Shown: piece by piece, positions 51,090 through 61,157 of the stretch | Position numbering within the stretch: position 1 is the first letter of the stretch | Layout: every line of letters starts with the position of its first letter | Assembly (NCBI GenBank): GCA_028228615.1 | Contig: JAOJBS010000003.1 | Coordinates: forward strand, 62,001-126,000 | Direction of reading: 5' to 3' | Source of the DNA: UBA4421 sp028228615 | GTDB lineage: Bacteria; Pseudomonadota; Gammaproteobacteria; Pseudomonadales; Azotimanducaceae | DNA length: 64,000 bases | Position numbers and translations under genes: made by a program | The notes under the pieces: model-generated | Told to the model about the DNA's origin: nothing | Seen by the model: the letters and a program-made list of their open reading frames with translations, nothing else | Database searches by the model: none

Positions 51090-51608
51090 ATGAGTGCTTT
51101 GGTTAAGCGAATGACGGGGCAAGAAGGTTGGTTGCAGGCCGGGCCTAACGGCACCATTAGCGTTAATTTTGAGCGTATATTGCACACCAATATAGATAAC
51201 TTATGGCACCTTATTACCGACCCGGGGGAATTAGATCGTTGGTCGCCAAACTTCAAATTCCAAGCAAAGCTCGGTGGCAAGTACGAATTATGGTTCGAAG
51301 AAACACCCTTAGGACCGCCACATATACAAGGCAACATAGAGGCATTTCAAGCACCAAAACTACTTCAACTAGGCAGCATTATCTTTCGTCTAAAAGCAAC
51401 TGACGCTGGCTGCCAATTGGCGTTCAGCGACACGCTGGTGTTCAGACCGAGTATGAGCAAACTAGAAGTGGCCTTAGCCGTGCTGGCAGGTTGGCACCGT
51501 TGTTTAGATCTCTTGGAACAAGCACTCACTGAGGAATCCGTGCAGCGGAACATGCCAGAACCCGACTACTCAGCCCGCGCCTTTGCCGGCCGACACTTAG
51601 TTAGCTAA
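51090..51608 (+). CDS. SRPBCC/START-like domain protein
   Basis: A 172-residue helix-grip protein of the Activator of Hsp90 ATPase homologue 1-like/SRPBCC group. FERILHTNIDNLWHLITDPGELDRWSPNFKFQ, GGKYELWFEE and LEVALAVLAGWHRCLDLLEQAL are typical. Such proteins bind hydrophobic ligands; no ligand is known here. The ATG at 51090 is chosen over the TTG at 51084; the Shine-Dalgarno is weak. Confidence 0.8.
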   Translation: MSALVKRMTGQEGWLQAGPNGTISVNFERILHTNIDNLWHLITDPGELDRWSPNFKFQAKLGGKYELWFEETPLGPPHIQGNIEAFQAPKLLQLGSIIFRLKATDAGCQLAFSDTLVFRPSMSKLEVALAVLAGWHRCLDLLEQALTEESVQRNMPEPDYSARAFAGRHLVS

Positions 51609-51686
51609 CACTAGGTCAAACATTAGCAGCTATCATTTCTCGCACCCTTTGCGTGCTGATTAAGGCGTAAACATCCGCTCGAGTAC

Positions 51687-52250
51687 TTAACGATATTGCC
51701 CGTGATATTTATCATTGGGGCGCATATCTGTTGCACTGGCTACCCGGTTGGTCATGTTGAAAAACGCTGCAACATTGGCAATGTCCCAAATGTCGCGGTC
51801 GCTAAAACCTACGTCGCGCAAAGCTTGGCGATCAGGCTCTTCAATCTTGTAGCTCTCAACCGTAATTTGCGCAGCAAAATCTAACATCGCGCGCTGACGC
51901 TCATCTAACTCGGCCACTCTATAGTTCATAACCATCGCTTCGCCGAGCTTAACGTCGCCAGAAAGTTCCCGCACTGCCGCGCCGTGAGCCGTTAGACAAT
52001 AAAAACAACGATTAATAGAAGACACTACGACAGCAATCATTTCACGCTCTAACTTACTCAAACCGCTGCCAGCCAGCATCAAGTCGTTGTAGAAACCGGT
52101 GAACGCATTGAGTTTATCTACATCAAAGGCATAGGCTTGCAGAACATTAGGCACCATGCCCAACTTGTCCTGACATATGTCAAAATATTTTTGCGTCCCT
52201 TCAGGTAGCGGGTCGAGCATAGGCAGGTCTAATGCGGTAGGTTGCGACAT
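51687..52250 (-). CDS. AhpD/peroxidase-related CMD-family protein
   Basis: A 187-residue protein of the uncharacterised peroxidase-related AhpD group. The motif is NRCFYCLTAHGAAV: a Cys-xx-Cys-xxx-His core. GLSKLEREMIAVVVSS precedes it. Probably disulfide-based peroxide or thiol chemistry. It is a different subtype from the one at 36201. The ATG at 52250 follows GGAAAG. Confidence 0.85.
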   Translation of the reverse strand: MSQPTALDLPMLDPLPEGTQKYFDICQDKLGMVPNVLQAYAFDVDKLNAFTGFYNDLMLAGSGLSKLEREMIAVVVSSINRCFYCLTAHGAAVRELSGDVKLGEAMVMNYRVAELDERQRAMLDFAAQITVESYKIEEPDRQALRDVGFSDRDIWDIANVAAFFNMTNRVASATDMRPNDKYHGQYR

Positions 52251-52445
52251 TTATCTTTCCATCTATTAAATTGATCTGGCAGTCTTTCACAAAGTGCAAT
52301 GGCGGGAAAGAATATGCATAGACCAATCTATACAGGCCGCTACCGCCCAGCCACAGATCAGTACGCCGTATCTGAAGCGCCACTCATCTGCATTTGAGAA
52401 GAGCCAAGATAACGAACCCTATTTTTCTACCCACAGGACTCAATT

Positions 52446-53897
52446 ATGACGCACAGCAATAAGCACAATTTCTCTCTAATGCTTGCCGGCACCGACGCGC
52501 CCAATGGTGAGTTATCTGTGACTTCGCCGTACACCGACCAAATTATCGGCACCGTTGCCCAGTGCGGTAGCACGCATATTGAGGCCGCGCTCAGTGAAGC
52601 CCAGAACATATTTCGCAACCGCGCCCAATGGCTCAGTGTCAGCGAAAGAGTGCGCATACTAGAGAATACTGCCCAGCTTATGCTCGATGAATCCAAGTCC
52701 CTTGCTGAAAATGCGGCAGCGGAGGGCGGCAAGCCCCTGGCAGATTCCATTGTTGAGGTGACTAGGGCCATCGCCGGTATAAAAATGTGCGCAGAACATA
52801 TTTCCAGCCGTAGCGGCGACGTAGTTCCACTGCAAGAACCCCAACCAGATACTCTTCGTATTGGCTTCAGTCAGAAAGAACCCATCGGTGTGGTAGTTGC
52901 TGTCAGCGCATTCAACCACCCTTTGAACCTTATCGTGCACCAAGTGGGCGCAGCAATTGCGGCAGGATGCCCGGTTATTGTTAAACCCGCAGACGACACA
53001 CCGCTCTCCTGCTTGAGGTTTGTGCAACTGCTAAGACAGGCCGGACTGCCCGATGCATGGGCTCAAGTTGCCCTGCCAGATGCTCTGGCATTAGCAACAC
53101 AATTAGTCTGCGACCCTCGAGTCGCATTCTTTTCCTTTATTGGCAGCGCCAAAGTAGGCTGGATGCTGCGTTCCAAGTTAGCCCCAGGCACGCGCTGCGC
53201 GCTGGAACATGGCGGTGTGGCGCCTGTTATCGTTGATGCCAGCGCAGACCTCAACAAGGCCATCCCAGCAATTTTAAAAGGCGGCTTCTATCACGCCGGA
53301 CAAGTTTGCGTCTCTGTTCAGAGGGTGTTCGTACATCAAGACTTAAGCCAAAACTTTGCCAACCAGCTAACAGCCCAGGCCCAACGCTTAAGTGTGGGAG
53401 ATCCACTAAGCGCAACGACAGAAGTTGGTCCGCTGATTAGACCCGCAGAAGCACAACGCATTGACGACTGGGTACAAGCGGCGGTTGCTGATGGTGCGCA
53501 GCTACTTTGCGGTGGCGAAATTTTGCCCAACAATTGTTATGCACCAACAGTGTTGTTGAACCCCCCTAGAGACGCCAAAGTCAGCCGCGAAGAAATTTTT
53601 GGTCCTGTTGTGTGTATTTACGAATACAGTGATCTAAAAGATGCCATCCAACAGGCCAACGAACTAGATGTTGCCTTTCAAGCGGCGATATTTGCCCAGG
53701 ACATAGATCAAGCCATGAAAATTTATCACCATATTGACGCCTCGGCTGTGATGCTCAACGACCACACCGCTTTTCGAAAGGACAACATGCCCTTCGCCGG
53801 CTTAAGACACTCTGGGTTAGGGGTGGGCGGCATTGGGCATACTATTGACGATATGCAAATCAAGAAAATGTTGGTGATGAAAGCTTCTATTGCTTAA
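52446..53897 (+). CDS. Aldehyde dehydrogenase
   Basis: A 483-residue NAD(P)-dependent aldehyde dehydrogenase. Catalytic Cys288 is in AGQVCVSVQRVF and general-base Glu254 in ALEHGGVAP. VAVSAFNHPLNLIVHQVGAAIAAGCPVIVKPA is the cofactor region. It oxidises an aldehyde to acid; the YgjH/lactaldehyde-like subgroup is suggested by the QVC motif. Substrate unknown. It could work with the upstream alcohol dehydrogenase region. Confidence 0.93.
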   Translation: MTHSNKHNFSLMLAGTDAPNGELSVTSPYTDQIIGTVAQCGSTHIEAALSEAQNIFRNRAQWLSVSERVRILENTAQLMLDESKSLAENAAAEGGKPLADSIVEVTRAIAGIKMCAEHISSRSGDVVPLQEPQPDTLRIGFSQKEPIGVVVAVSAFNHPLNLIVHQVGAAIAAGCPVIVKPADDTPLSCLRFVQLLRQAGLPDAWAQVALPDALALATQLVCDPRVAFFSFIGSAKVGWMLRSKLAPGTRCALEHGGVAPVIVDASADLNKAIPAILKGGFYHAGQVCVSVQRVFVHQDLSQNFANQLTAQAQRLSVGDPLSATTEVGPLIRPAEAQRIDDWVQAAVADGAQLLCGGEILPNNCYAPTVLLNPPRDAKVSREEIFGPVVCIYEYSDLKDAIQQANELDVAFQAAIFAQDIDQAMKIYHHIDASAVMLNDHTAFRKDNMPFAGLRHSGLGVGGIGHTIDDMQIKKMLVMKASIA

Positions 53898-53960
53898 AAA
53901 ACATTTTGGAAGGCAACTAGAAGCTAATTCGTGGGGGAAAAAAGAGCAGACGGCTAAACG

Positions 53961-54048
53961 GTAGAAAGGTAGAAAGGTAGAAAGGTAGAAAGGTAGAAAG
54001 GTAGAAAGGTAGAAAGGTAGAAAGGTAGAAAGGTAGAAAGGTAGAAAG
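53961..54048. repeat. Perfect octanucleotide microsatellite, (GTAGAAAG)11
   Basis: Eleven exact tandem copies of the 8-base unit GTAGAAAG with no interruptions, between convergent ends of the aldehyde dehydrogenase and the amidohydrolase. Long perfect 8-mers are slippage-prone, so copy number may vary between cells. It is not in a reading frame. On the plus strand it is purine-rich. Confidence 0.98.
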
Positions 54049-54138
54049 ACTAAGAGGTGACCGAAGAATTACCAACAGTCACCCCATGCTAGACGCAGTA
54101 CCAAAATATCCGTTAGAAAAAAATCGGCAAGGCCCGTT

Positions 54139-55926
54139 CTAACGTGCGTAACGCACCTGCCCAGCAACAATAGTCATATCCACCTCGGTATTGGCAATCT
54201 GCGCTTCATCAACACTGAGGATATTTTGCGACAACACCACAATGTCCGCCAACTTGCCCGGCGTTAGCGAGCCTTTATGCGCCTCTTCAAAGGCAGCATA
54301 GGCGTTGTTAATAGTATAGCTCGCCAGCGCTTCTGCTCGGGTCATAGCTTGCTCTGGATGAAATTTTTCTCCGCTCTTGGTCATGCGAGATACCGACGCA
54401 TAAAACGAGGCAATGGGATCAATGGCCTCCACTGGCACATCTGTGCCGTTAGCTACAATCGCACCCGTATCGATTAAGTCTCGCCAAGGATAGGAGGTGA
54501 GTTTAGTGCGTTCTTCGCCTAATCGTGACGGCACCCACGGACCATCCGAAGTGCAATGCACGCCCTGTATTGCTGCAATAACTCCTAACTCGCCAAACCT
54601 AGGCACGTCTAAGGGATCTATATGTTGAGCGTGTTCTACGCGCCAGCGCAAATCCTGAACCGAGTCTTGAGAGAGGTTTGCAACCGGTTCATCTACAGTG
54701 TTTAGCGCAGTAGTGAATGCGCGTTGATACAGATCCAAAGTTTCGCGGTTGGCTCTGTCGCCAATGGCGTGGGTATTCACTTGATAACCGTACTTCATCG
54801 CCAACCGCGCGGTCTCCTCAATGTCCTCAACCGATTCCAAAACCAACCCTGAAGTGCTTGGCAGATCTACATAAGGCTCTAACAGCCAGGCACCATGAGC
54901 GCCAAGAGCGCCATCAAGCTGGCGTTTGATAGAACGAACCGTAAGAAAATCGTTTTCCTCAGCAGGCATTAAGTAGGCTGGAAGAAGCTTTTCCATTTGC
55001 GCGTTACTTTCCCCGCGCACCATGACATACAATCTGATGGGCAACGCACCTTCACTCTCTAATTGCTTAAAAAAATCTATCGTTGCAAAGTCAGCACCTG
55101 CGTCTTGGAAGGAGGTCACACCGTTAGCAAGGGCTTCGGAGCTTGCCAGAAAAACTTGCTCACGCTTAAGTCGCTCGACCTCTTCGTCACTGCGCTGTGA
55201 TTCATATTCAGCACCGACACTGGCCACTAATCGCTGTGCCGTTTCACGCAACAATCCTGTCGCGCGGCCATTCTCAGCGCGGACAATTGTGCCGCCCTCT
55301 GGGTCTGCTGTGGCATCAGTGATGCCAGCGGCTCGCAGCGCAGCATCGTTAGCGAACGCGGCATGACCGCTGGCGTGACCCAACAACACGGGGTTATTGG
55401 GCGATATAAGATTGAGCGTGGTGTTCAAAGGCACACCGTCGATGGCATCCTCAGGAATCTGCTCCCACTTATCTTGGTGCCAGCCGCGACCAAAAATCCA
55501 TTCGCCAGGCTCCGCGCTGTCAACGGCAGCCGCCACACGGCTGACAGCCTGTTGCCAGTTGGTAATATTCGTCAGATCGAGTATTTGTTTAGCGCGGCCC
55601 AAGCTCATAAAGTGGCCGTGGCCCTCTATAAAGCCTGGCGTGGCCATGCGCCCGGCTAAGTCAATCACTTGGGTATCTGCATTAATATAGGCGCTGATTT
55701 CTTCGTTGCTGCCCACAGCGATTATTTCGTGCCCCGCAACCGCAATGGCCTGAACATTGCCAATGGCCTCATCAACCGTTGCAACCACACCATTTTGCAA
55801 AACCATATCGGCGAAAACAGTGGGCGGCGTTTGCGTTTTGCTTGGTGCATCACAGCCGCCCAGCAACATAGTCAAAATAGCCACGCTCATTAACGAGAAA
55901 AAATACTTCGAAAACAAAAAACCCAT
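54139..55926 (-). CDS. YtcJ-like amidohydrolase lipoprotein
   Basis: A 595-residue metal-dependent amidohydrolase with a lipoprotein signal (MGFLFSKYFFSLMSVAILTM ending LLGGC). The HxH motif is PGFIEGHGHFMSL; further metal ligands are in YQVNTHAIGDRANRE and VEHAQHIDPLD. YtcJ/COG1574 proteins hydrolyse small amides or N-acyl compounds. It is predicted periplasmic. The ATG at 55926 has GGAGAG 9 bases upstream, better than the open frame to 55971. Confidence 0.9.
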   Translation of the reverse strand: MGFLFSKYFFSLMSVAILTMLLGGCDAPSKTQTPPTVFADMVLQNGVVATVDEAIGNVQAIAVAGHEIIAVGSNEEISAYINADTQVIDLAGRMATPGFIEGHGHFMSLGRAKQILDLTNITNWQQAVSRVAAAVDSAEPGEWIFGRGWHQDKWEQIPEDAIDGVPLNTTLNLISPNNPVLLGHASGHAAFANDAALRAAGITDATADPEGGTIVRAENGRATGLLRETAQRLVASVGAEYESQRSDEEVERLKREQVFLASSEALANGVTSFQDAGADFATIDFFKQLESEGALPIRLYVMVRGESNAQMEKLLPAYLMPAEENDFLTVRSIKRQLDGALGAHGAWLLEPYVDLPSTSGLVLESVEDIEETARLAMKYGYQVNTHAIGDRANRETLDLYQRAFTTALNTVDEPVANLSQDSVQDLRWRVEHAQHIDPLDVPRFGELGVIAAIQGVHCTSDGPWVPSRLGEERTKLTSYPWRDLIDTGAIVANGTDVPVEAIDPIASFYASVSRMTKSGEKFHPEQAMTRAEALASYTINNAYAAFEEAHKGSLTPGKLADIVVLSQNILSVDEAQIANTEVDMTIVAGQVRYAR

Positions 55927-55986
55927 GCAACACTCTCCAGATCGACTATGGCGAATAGACAAGCTACCCATTCAGAATTTGCTAAT

Positions 55987-57456
55987 TTACCTTAACGTAT
56001 GGTCTTTATATAGCTCCCAAGGGCGCGCCCTTGTCAGTAAAACATCTAGCAAATTGGCTTGAAAATGCCGATTACCCGTTAACGTAAAATGTTTCGCACA
56101 AAGCAAAAAACTATACGCCAGCGGAAAATAGGAAAATTTGTGCCGTGGCATATTAGGAGACAGTGCGTCCCGAGCCAGCAGCGACGGCTTGGTAACCGTG
56201 CTGTCGCCTGGGTCCTACATCAGATCTTGATAATCGACGCCGGGCACCTTAGAGCGAATTTGCTTTGGACTAAACCTCACAACTCGCTTACCCGCACGAT
56301 CATTTTCAACCACCCAACGCGACGGTGTCGCCGCGCAGTTACCACCAAACACCACCAATTTAACAGGTGGTTCTGCAGCTTCACTACATTCGCTTTTACG
56401 CTCATCATAATTTGGACAAACCGTGAGCGCCCAACTGAACCTTCGTGCACGCTCAGCATTACGCGCGAAATGCTCTGTGAGCCGGTGGTAATAATCTGCG
56501 CCCTTTGTTTCAACAACTCTTTTACGTACCTGAGGCGCAAAAACATTCCAGCCGAGTTCGCGCCAGATTGCGGCATCAAATTGGTCAATATCTAAGCGCT
56601 GACCTGAGGTGTAGTAAAGCCAATCTACAATCCGATGAGGAAACAACTGATAGGTGCTGGGCATGGTGGCCACAACTTCTTCTGGAATTCTTCTTAAGCC
56701 GACAATCTGGCCGCGAATGAACCCTTCAATGGCAGAAACCGAACCCAAATTCGGAGTGCCTAACAAAATCATTTTGTTGATGGCTTCGGCGCCAGCCCAT
56801 GTGACATTTAAGTCATTATCTTGCAGCACATCTTTATTGCCGAAGCGCAAATAGTAGCGAGCCATCAGCCCGCCCATACTGTAGGCGATAACATCTACTT
56901 TAAGTTTCGGGCTGGCATAGTCCTCACGAATAGTCTGAATAAATTGGTGCAGCTTCTTAACCGTACGCACATTGTCTTGACGCCAATCATAGTCAAATAC
57001 ATATAACCTACGTTGACCAGGGCTTGGACGCCCGACCCCCAACACGGCTCTTTCGTAACCTGCGTAATGCTCTAGCACGCGCAATAGTTCGCCGTAAAAA
57101 TCCACGCCCAGTTTGCTCTCGGCAATACCCGCTGAAACCAAACTTGGTTGACGTGAATTATCCAAATCGAAATCTAAAACCAAATCCGGATACTTGCCCC
57201 AAGCAACATCAAACGCTGATCCGGGCCAAACTTCTTTACCCGTCTGAGTGTCCACCAAGCGGCTACCCAGCAAGCCAGGAATAATGATCACGGGCGGGTA
57301 TATTTCATCACTACCCTGAGTGTCTGAGACGCCCAAATAGAGCGCTGCAAAATTGGGCGACAGCACTCTGCAACCGCTTATCGCAAAAATACAAAAGCAG
57401 ATCGCTAATATCCTGCAAACTCTCGTTTTTCCGGCAATCATTAAGTACGTCTCCAC
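55987..57456 (-). pseudogene. LCAT/PGAP1-like lipase lipoprotein interrupted by in-frame TAG
   Basis: The intact part (413 codons, 56218-57456) is a lipoprotein (IFAISGC, Cys29) with an LCAT-like alpha/beta fold: PPVIIIPGLLGSRL, DYDWRQDN and nucleophile Ser193 in IAYSMGGLMARYYL. Translation stops at TAG (56215-56217). In the same frame, 75 more codons follow to a TAA at 55987-55989 and read like the family C-terminus: DPGDSTVTKPSLLA (Asp418, the likely acid), then FPLAYSFLLCAKH (His456, the likely base), then FQANLLDVLL. Thus the TAG removes the catalytic Asp and His. A single substitution gives TAG from Leu, Gln, Glu, Tyr or Trp codons. It is either a recent nonsense mutation, a stop that is read through, or a sequence error. 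Confidence 0.82.
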
Positions 57457-57725
57457 ATTGTCTTTAACCCTGTGGAGGAAGAGGACGACACATTCCTTCT
57501 TTCAGGTTGTTCTCGTAGGTTCTTTTTGTAAGTTCCCTTTGCCGCGTCTGAGCAACAAAGAAGACAACATGGAACGATGAAGACGTATCAAACAGCGAAA
57601 TCAGACATATGGTTATATAAAGCCTACTTAACGTCATCAAAGCTTATGGATTTGTCTGGCCACAAATTTCTGCGACAATTTCCTGAATTCGGGCCAGCAA
57701 ATAGAAAGTAAAAGCGGTGACATCT

Positions 57726-58667
57726 ATGCAAAGCAACGCAAGCAAAAAAGAAGACAAAAATAAAGGCCGCTTGTCTGGTATGAACAGTAGCGGACATAAA
57801 TTTTTTTGGATCATCTGTGCATATCTTTGCGCCCTAGGCGCCGGGCTCTTGATCATTGCCTACACACCCACCCAGTCACCCCTGCTACAAGCTGCCTTTG
57901 CAGATATCGCGGCAACCATTGTCATATTCGCGTTCTCAAGCGTGTTCCGGAACTCCAGTTTTTACGACCCGTATTGGTCAGTGGCGCCGCCGCTGCTAAT
58001 GACTTTTTGGCTGATCAGCTATGACGTGTTTGATGCAAGATTGGCTCTCATATTATTGCTCACTACGCTCTGGGCTATTCGCCTGACGCATAATTGGGCC
58101 AGAGGTTGGCAAGGGCTGGAACACGTAGATTGGCGTTACGTAGATTTGCGAACAAAGACTGGCCTATTTTTTCCCATTGTAGATTTTCTGGGCATTCAAA
58201 TGTTTCCCACGGTGCTGGTGTTTATCGGCTGCCTACCCTTCTGGCTATTAGCGAGCCAAACAGGCAGTACAGCCAACAGTACAGCTACACTTACGCCTGC
58301 GGATCTAATTTGGTTGCTAATTGGCTTCAGCGCACTGTGGCTAGAGTTCCGTGCGGACAATGTATTGAGGGCGTTTCGCCAAAACCCAGACAATGCACAG
58401 CAAGTACTGGACTACGATGTTTGGAGCTGGTGCCGACACCCAAATTATTTGGGCGAGATAGGCTTTTGGTTAGCCTTGGCGATAGCCGGATACATAGGGT
58501 CAGGCTCGCTTTATGCCTGGGCTGGGTTCGTTGCAATGGTCATATTATTCATTGGCATTAGTATTCCTATGATCGACAAGAGACAGCTAGGTAACAAAAG
58601 CAAGTACGCCGGCTATCATGAGCGGGTACCCAGCCTAATTCCCAGAATGACACGAGCAAAGGAATAG
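57726..58667 (+). CDS. DUF1295 (steroid 5-alpha reductase-like) membrane protein
   Basis: A 313-residue multi-pass membrane protein. SFYDPYWSVAPPLL, RLTHNWARGWQGLEHVDWRY and the C-terminal SWCRHPNYLGEIGFWLALA with final KYAGYHERVPSLIPR are the signature of DUF1295, related to steroid 5-alpha reductases and isoprenylcysteine methyltransferases. The reaction is unknown. The ATG at 57726 is chosen; a GTG at 57717 is also possible. Confidence 0.85.
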   Translation: MQSNASKKEDKNKGRLSGMNSSGHKFFWIICAYLCALGAGLLIIAYTPTQSPLLQAAFADIAATIVIFAFSSVFRNSSFYDPYWSVAPPLLMTFWLISYDVFDARLALILLLTTLWAIRLTHNWARGWQGLEHVDWRYVDLRTKTGLFFPIVDFLGIQMFPTVLVFIGCLPFWLLASQTGSTANSTATLTPADLIWLLIGFSALWLEFRADNVLRAFRQNPDNAQQVLDYDVWSWCRHPNYLGEIGFWLALAIAGYIGSGSLYAWAGFVAMVILFIGISIPMIDKRQLGNKSKYAGYHERVPSLIPRMTRAKE

Positions 58668-58731
58668 TAGGGGCGCGCAGCAAAGAACGGTGCGCGGCAC
58701 GCAAAGAAGACTGCGCGGCGCCAAAAAGCAC

Positions 58732-58777
58732 AAAAAAAGGCCGAGAACGCCAAAGCTAGAACGGCAATTCTCGGCCT
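58732..58777 (-). terminator. Intrinsic terminator of the BVMO-type gene
   Basis: On the minus strand GGCCGAGAA and TTCTCGGCC form a 9-bp stem, with an internal GCC/GGC pairing, ending in a run of seven Ts. It lies about 95 bases past the monooxygenase stop. Confidence 0.78.
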
Positions 58778-58871
58778 ACACTCTTCGAGGCTCTTGCAAG
58801 CACCCCTCTTTTCAACCGCTCCTGTTTTCAATCGCTCTTGTTTTAAATGAGGGGTTAACCGGAAAGCTGCA

Positions 58872-60680
58872 CTACTTCAGCTCTAGCCCCTGCAGGGTGC
58901 CCTCTTCGCGCCAAGCATCCAACAACTTAAAGAACTTCACAGGTCCAGCACCATAAGCGCCATTTTGCACGCTTTCGGGGTTGGGTTTGCCCTCGTTGTT
59001 GTAGTAACCGGGTGTACAACTGGCTTGAAAGCTCTCACTGAGTCGCGACATTTTAACAATTTCCTGCACCCAAGCCGCTTCGGCTTCCGCTGATACCTCA
59101 ACAGTTTCGGCATTAGCCTCTGCGCAGCGATTCATTATGTAGGCAATATGTTTGGCTTGTTCATTCATCGCGTGAGGAAAACTAACGGTAAAGCCAGACT
59201 GCGCGCTACTGATAATAAAGCAGTTAGGGAAGCCTCGAGTTTGCAGGCCGTGCAGCGTAGATATGCCTTGCTGCCACTTGTCCTTCAGGCTCAAACCATT
59301 GCGGCCAATTAAGTCGTAGCCTGAGCGTCGAGTATACTCAGTGCCCACCTCAAAGCCGGTAGCGAAGACAATGCAGTCCAACTCAATTTCTACACCGTTG
59401 GCAACAATGCCTTTCTCAGTGATTCTGTCAATTCCTTGGCCTTGAGTATCAACCAAATGCACACCGGGTAGGTTAAACGCTTCTAAATATTCATCATTGA
59501 AACAAGGGCGTTTACAAAACTGGCGATAATAGGGCTTCAAAGATTCTGCGGTATTGGGATCATTTACCAACTCTTCAGCTCTGGCGCGAACTTGCTCCAT
59601 TTTCTGAAAATCTGCCAGCTCCATTTTCTCAGCAATTTCTTCAGGCGAGAGGCGTGCTCCCCCCTTAAAATTAACCATGGAACCTAAGTTACGAATGATT
59701 TCAGTCCAACCATCGTTCACCATGTCCACATCAGCAAACCCGCCAGAAACTAGAGTGTTGAAGTTATCCATGCGCTCTTGCTGCCAACCGGGCTTTAGGC
59801 TTGCCGCCCATTCCGGGTCAGTGGGTCGGTTTGCGCGAACATCGACAGAAGACGGCGTGCGCTGAAAAACATAAAGCTCGTCAGCACCTTTAGCTAAGTG
59901 GGGGACACACTGAATTGCGGTAGCACCCGTACCAATCACGCCAACTCTCTTGCCTTTAAGGCCGGTTAAGTTACCTTCTGGGCCACCACCGGTGTAATTG
60001 TAATCCCAGCGACTGGTGTGAAACGTGTGGCCTTTATAGTCACCAATACCTTCAATGCCAGGCAGTTTTGGTCGATTCAATGGACCATTGGCCATCACCA
60101 CGTAACGCGCGCGCATGCGATCGCCTCTGTTGGTTTTCACCGTCCATAATTTGGCCGCCTCATCCCACTCAAGACCTTGCACTTCGGTTTGAAAACACGC
60201 GTGCTCGTAGAGGTTGAATTTTTCGCCAATTGCCTTGCTGTGAGCAAGGATTTCCGGCGCGTGGGTGTATTTTTCTTTGGGCACAAAGTTCAATTCTTCG
60301 CACAGCGGCAGGTAGACATAGGATTCAACATCGCAAGCCGCACCTGGATATCTGTTCCAATACCATGTGCCGCCAAAGTCACCACCTTTTTCAATGATTC
60401 GGACACTGCCCACACCGGCTTCAGTTAAACGCGCCCCGGACAACAAACCACCAAAACCGCCGCCAATCACAATGACATCTACTTGGTCTTCTAATGGCGC
60501 TCTAGAGAACCCAGATTCAATATAGGGGTCGTCTACATAGTGGGAAAAATCTCCTACTACCTCTTGATATTGCGCGCTGCCATCACTGCGCAAGCGCTTG
60601 TCTCTCTCGACCCGATATTTTTCTCTCAACGCATCAGGGTCAAAACCCAATTCATTTACAGCAGAATTCTCACTAGACAC
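58872..60680 (-). CDS. Baeyer-Villiger-type FAD/NADPH monooxygenase
   Basis: A 602-residue flavoprotein. VIVIGGGFGGLLSGARL is the FAD-binding Rossmann motif, VGVIGTGATAIQCVPHL the NADPH-binding one. The fingerprint YKGHTFHTSRWD between them matches FxGxxxHxxxW with F replaced by Y. The N-terminal segment (REKYRVERDKRLRSDGSAQY) is that of the larger steroid/cyclohexanone monooxygenase subgroup. It inserts oxygen next to a ketone. The start is GTG at 60680 after an AGGAG site; the frame is open to 60758. It is a candidate for alicyclic or steroid ketone degradation. Confidence 0.92.
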   Translation of the reverse strand: MSSENSAVNELGFDPDALREKYRVERDKRLRSDGSAQYQEVVGDFSHYVDDPYIESGFSRAPLEDQVDVIVIGGGFGGLLSGARLTEAGVGSVRIIEKGGDFGGTWYWNRYPGAACDVESYVYLPLCEELNFVPKEKYTHAPEILAHSKAIGEKFNLYEHACFQTEVQGLEWDEAAKLWTVKTNRGDRMRARYVVMANGPLNRPKLPGIEGIGDYKGHTFHTSRWDYNYTGGGPEGNLTGLKGKRVGVIGTGATAIQCVPHLAKGADELYVFQRTPSSVDVRANRPTDPEWAASLKPGWQQERMDNFNTLVSGGFADVDMVNDGWTEIIRNLGSMVNFKGGARLSPEEIAEKMELADFQKMEQVRARAEELVNDPNTAESLKPYYRQFCKRPCFNDEYLEAFNLPGVHLVDTQGQGIDRITEKGIVANGVEIELDCIVFATGFEVGTEYTRRSGYDLIGRNGLSLKDKWQQGISTLHGLQTRGFPNCFIISSAQSGFTVSFPHAMNEQAKHIAYIMNRCAEANAETVEVSAEAEAAWVQEIVKMSRLSESFQASCTPGYYNNEGKPNPESVQNGAYGAGPVKFFKLLDAWREEGTLQGLELK

Positions 60681-61157
60681 AGTTACTACACTCCTAAATC
60701 TCTCAACACATTTACCAATCAGAACACCGAAGCCAAAACACCCACTACTACCCTGCAATTCAAGCAGTTGAGTAAGAAAATTGGCGCTTCAAACATCACG
60801 ATCGGTCTACTACATAGCTTGAACACAGTTTGGAAAACCATATCAAAGCAGCCTAAACGGCAGCAAAAAACAGCCTCATTATAGATGTTTGAAGTTGTAA
60901 AAGGATACATGGTCGGGCCTGGAAAAAATCCAGCGTGGGCAGGGTTATAGTATTTTTGCGCGAGACGAGAGAGCTGCAGGAGGCCTAAAGGGGGCCAAAA
61001 GGGGGCCTGAGAAAGGACTAAGAGAGATCAAAGAGAGACCTAGGGAATAAATATATACGCCACGGGTGAAAGTGCACTGCACCCAGATTCAACGCCCACT
61101 TGTAATAAAGGCGACATAAATGTCGCCTTTATATTTTCGAGCATCAAGCTACACGTA
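60681..61157. other. 477-base intergenic region
   Basis: Between the BVMO-type and thiolase genes, both on the minus strand. It holds the thiolase terminator (61105-61132), the monooxygenase promoter side, and a short G-rich stretch (about 60977-61012) with AGGGGGCC repeated, weakly suggestive of stacked-G structure. I saw no gene. Confidence 0.5.
61105..61132. terminator. Palindromic terminator after the thiolase
   Basis: A perfect stem ATAAAGGCGACAT / ATGTCGCCTTTAT with only two to four loop bases, with A/T-rich flanks on both sides. It follows the thiolase stop on the minus strand. Confidence 0.65.

Noticed and set aside
53961..54048. Possible CRISPR array
   Set aside because: Units are contiguous 8-mers with no spacers; it is a microsatellite.
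60977..61012. G-quadruplex before the BVMO-type gene
   Set aside because: Only two runs of five G's plus shorter ones; not enough to claim a quadruplex.
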